From positions 1 through 6,254 of the forward strand of contig JAFTYS010000048.1 in assembly GCA_017461285.1 (NCBI GenBank): a DNA stretch of 6,254 bases, given 5' to 3'. The notes under the pieces are model-generated. The model saw nothing but the letters and a program-made list of their open reading frames with translations. It did no database searches and was not told the origin of the DNA. The position numbers and the translations under genes are program-made. The DNA is from Bacteroidales bacterium. GTDB taxonomy: Bacteria; Bacteroidota; Bacteroidia; Bacteroidales; UBA932. This document shows, piece by piece, positions 6,080 to 6,254 of the stretch (within the stretch, counting starts at the first letter, position 1; every line of letters begins with the position of its first letter).

Positions 6080-6254
6080 TTACTTACGATTGCCCGAATG
6101 GCCTTTGAATGTTCTTGTCGGCGCAAACTCACCAAGCTTGTGGCCTACCATGTTCTCAGTAACATAAACAGGAATAAACTTATTTCCATTATGAACTGCG
6201 ATAGTGTGACCTACAAAGTCAGGAGAAGTCATGCTTGCGCGTGACCAAGTCTTG
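6080..6254 (-). CDS. rpsS: 30S ribosomal protein uS19 (C-terminal part)
   Basis: The last 57 codons of rpsS; the 5' part lies beyond the window edge. S19 sits in the small-subunit head with S13 and contacts the A-site region and the inter-subunit bridge. The visible sequence starts [20 protein letters not shown] and includes the S19 signature around [22 protein letters not shown], then the basic C-terminus [12 protein letters not shown]. The stop (TAA, 6082-6080) is followed by an AT-rich 21-base gap before rplV. No sign of disruption. Confidence 0.97.
   Translation of the reverse strand, partial: KTWSRASMTSPDFVGHTIAVHNGNKFIPVYVTENMVGHKLGEFAPTRTFKGHSGNRK

Overview
The window looks like chromosomal DNA of a Bacteroidota bacterium, most likely order Bacteroidales, at moderate G+C. 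Evidence: the ribosomal proteins have Bacteroidota features (L22 beginning MGARKR, S3 with an Arg/Gly-rich tail); there are two small Cys-lipoproteins, one a TlpA-type thioredoxin; most starts lack a Shine-Dalgarno sequence; at least one intergenic site matches the Bacteroidota -7 promoter motif TAnnTTTG; and the left-hand gene resembles DUF4270 proteins. I cannot name a genus.

Layout, left to right. Bases 1-723 (+) are the 3' end of a gene for a probable DUF4270-type envelope protein carrying a pure Tyr/Gly run. It converges on acpP (795-1037, -), with a perfect hairpin terminator at 742-773 between them. The rest is on the minus strand. Read in the direction of transcription (right to left): the tail of an S10-type ribosomal operon, rpsS (partial), rplV, rpsC; a strong intrinsic terminator (4834-4873); a promoter just beyond it; then an apparent four-gene operon: small coiled-coil lipoprotein, TlpA-like thioredoxin lipoprotein, uvrC, pnuC. 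The last three are joined by two 4-base GTGA stop/start overlaps. acpP follows after a 96-base AT-rich gap holding its own candidate promoter.

The genes serve separate housekeeping roles: translation (S19, L22, S3), envelope thiol chemistry (TlpA-like), nucleotide excision repair (UvrC), uptake of an NAD precursor (PnuC) and fatty-acid synthesis (ACP). No gene-free stretch exceeds 100 bases.

I see no defence system, mobile element, CRISPR array or plainly new system. The most unusual points are organisational. The ribosomal operon stops after rpsC instead of continuing into rplP-rpmC-rpsQ. rpsC has a full AAGGAGG ribosome-binding site although the other starts have none. A terminator and a promoter are packed together at the operon junction. 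acpP lacks its usual fabF partner downstream.
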